Assembly: GCF_022539405.1 (NCBI RefSeq)
Contig: NZ_CP054394.1
Location: 932,501-996,500, forward strand
DNA length: 64,000 nucleotides
DNA from: Natranaerofaba carboxydovora
Lineage (GTDB): Bacteria > Bacillota > Natranaerobiia > Natranaerobiales > Natranaerofabaceae
Direction of reading: 5' to 3'
Part shown: piece after piece, positions 63,910-64,000 of the stretch
Layout: every line of letters begins with the position of its first letter
How positions within the stretch are numbered: the stretch's first letter is position 1
The notes under the pieces: generated by a model
Seen by the model: only the letters and a program-made list of their open reading frames with translations
Databases searched by the model: none
What the model was told of the DNA's origin: nothing
Program-made: the position numbers and the translations under genes

Positions 63910-64000
63910 ATCAGATGTTATATCGAAATTAAATGAGTTAGAAAAATTTGTGATCACATGTCATGTTAGTGCGGATGGTGATGCTATAGGCTCCGCAAAT
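63902..64000 (+). CDS. nrnA: DHH-family phosphoesterase NrnA, 5' part only
   Basis: Only the first 33 codons are in the window. They read MSKSDVISKLNELEKFVITC and then HVSADGDAIGSAN, the DHH-family motif I (HxxxDGDAxGS). NrnA degrades nanoRNA and pAp. Location directly after rbfA is common in Clostridia. The rest of the gene lies beyond the right edge. Confidence 0.8.
   Translation, partial: MSKSDVISKLNELEKFVITCHVSADGDAIGSAN

Noticed and set aside
1-64000. tRNA or rRNA genes, CRISPR array, insertion sequence, prophage or att site
   Set aside because: No tandem repeat-spacer pattern, transposase, integrase other than XerC, or cloverleaf-like sequence was noticed. All genes run on one strand in an ancestral order, giving no sign of a mobile region.

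Overview
The window comes from an AT-rich, low-G+C Gram-positive bacterium (Firmicutes/Clostridia grade). Evidence for this is a near-complete match to the Bacillus-type order dprA-topA-trmFO-xerC-hslV-hslU-codY, then a fla/che operon, then rpsB-tsf-pyrH-frr-uppS-cdsA-dxr-rseP, then polC-rimP-nusA-rnpM-ylxQ-infB-rbfA. CodY, PolC, FliY, CheC/CheD and SigD are present together. Many flagellar and envelope-exposed proteins are strikingly Asp/Glu-rich. The stator looks Na+-type, and the first gene carries the active-site signature of glutamate 2,3-aminomutase, which makes the compatible solute beta-glutamate. I therefore infer an anaerobic halophile or haloalkaliphile, perhaps near Natranaerobiales or Halanaerobiales. 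This is an inference and has not been checked by any search.

Layout. 1-1.4 kb: a separately promoted and terminated aminomutase gene. 1.4-10.3 kb: DNA processing and topology (dprA, topA), tRNA modification (trmFO), chromosome dimer resolution (xerC, broken by one frameshift), the HslUV protease and the global regulator CodY, ending at a strong terminator. 10.5-46.3 kb: one long fla/che operon of 38 genes. It covers the rod, MS-ring and switch (flgB-fliJ), hook (fliK, flgD, flgE), stator (motAB), C-ring (fliM, fliY), export apparatus (fliOPQR, flhBA), placement proteins (flhFG), a PilZ flagellar-brake protein, chemotaxis (cheB, A, W, C, D, Y), sigma-D and four accessory genes, closed by a terminator. 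46.3-59.0 kb: translation factors, UMP kinase, a small ferredoxin, lipid and isoprenoid genes, a small glycosyltransferase and polC. 59.0-64.0 kb: the rimP-nusA-infB operon with its own promoter, running off the right edge inside nrnA.

How the genes work together. The fla/che block encodes the basal body, motor, export gate and a Bacillus-style adaptation circuit (CheC, CheD and FliY, with CheB). Flagellin, filament cap, CheR and receptors are not in the window. All genes are on the + strand. I saw no tRNA, rRNA, CRISPR array, insertion sequence or prophage.

Most of the window is conserved core genome, and I did not find a clear new multi-gene system. The observations most worth a second look are: a PolC that cleanly lacks its 3'-5' exonuclease domain; an in-frame amber codon inside fliP and an NPIH instead of NPTH motif in FlhB (two lesions in the same export gate); a +1 nt frameshift at a T7 run in xerC; a long structured leader upstream of rpsB; palindromic elements inside the fla operon; and unusually frequent TTG start codons.
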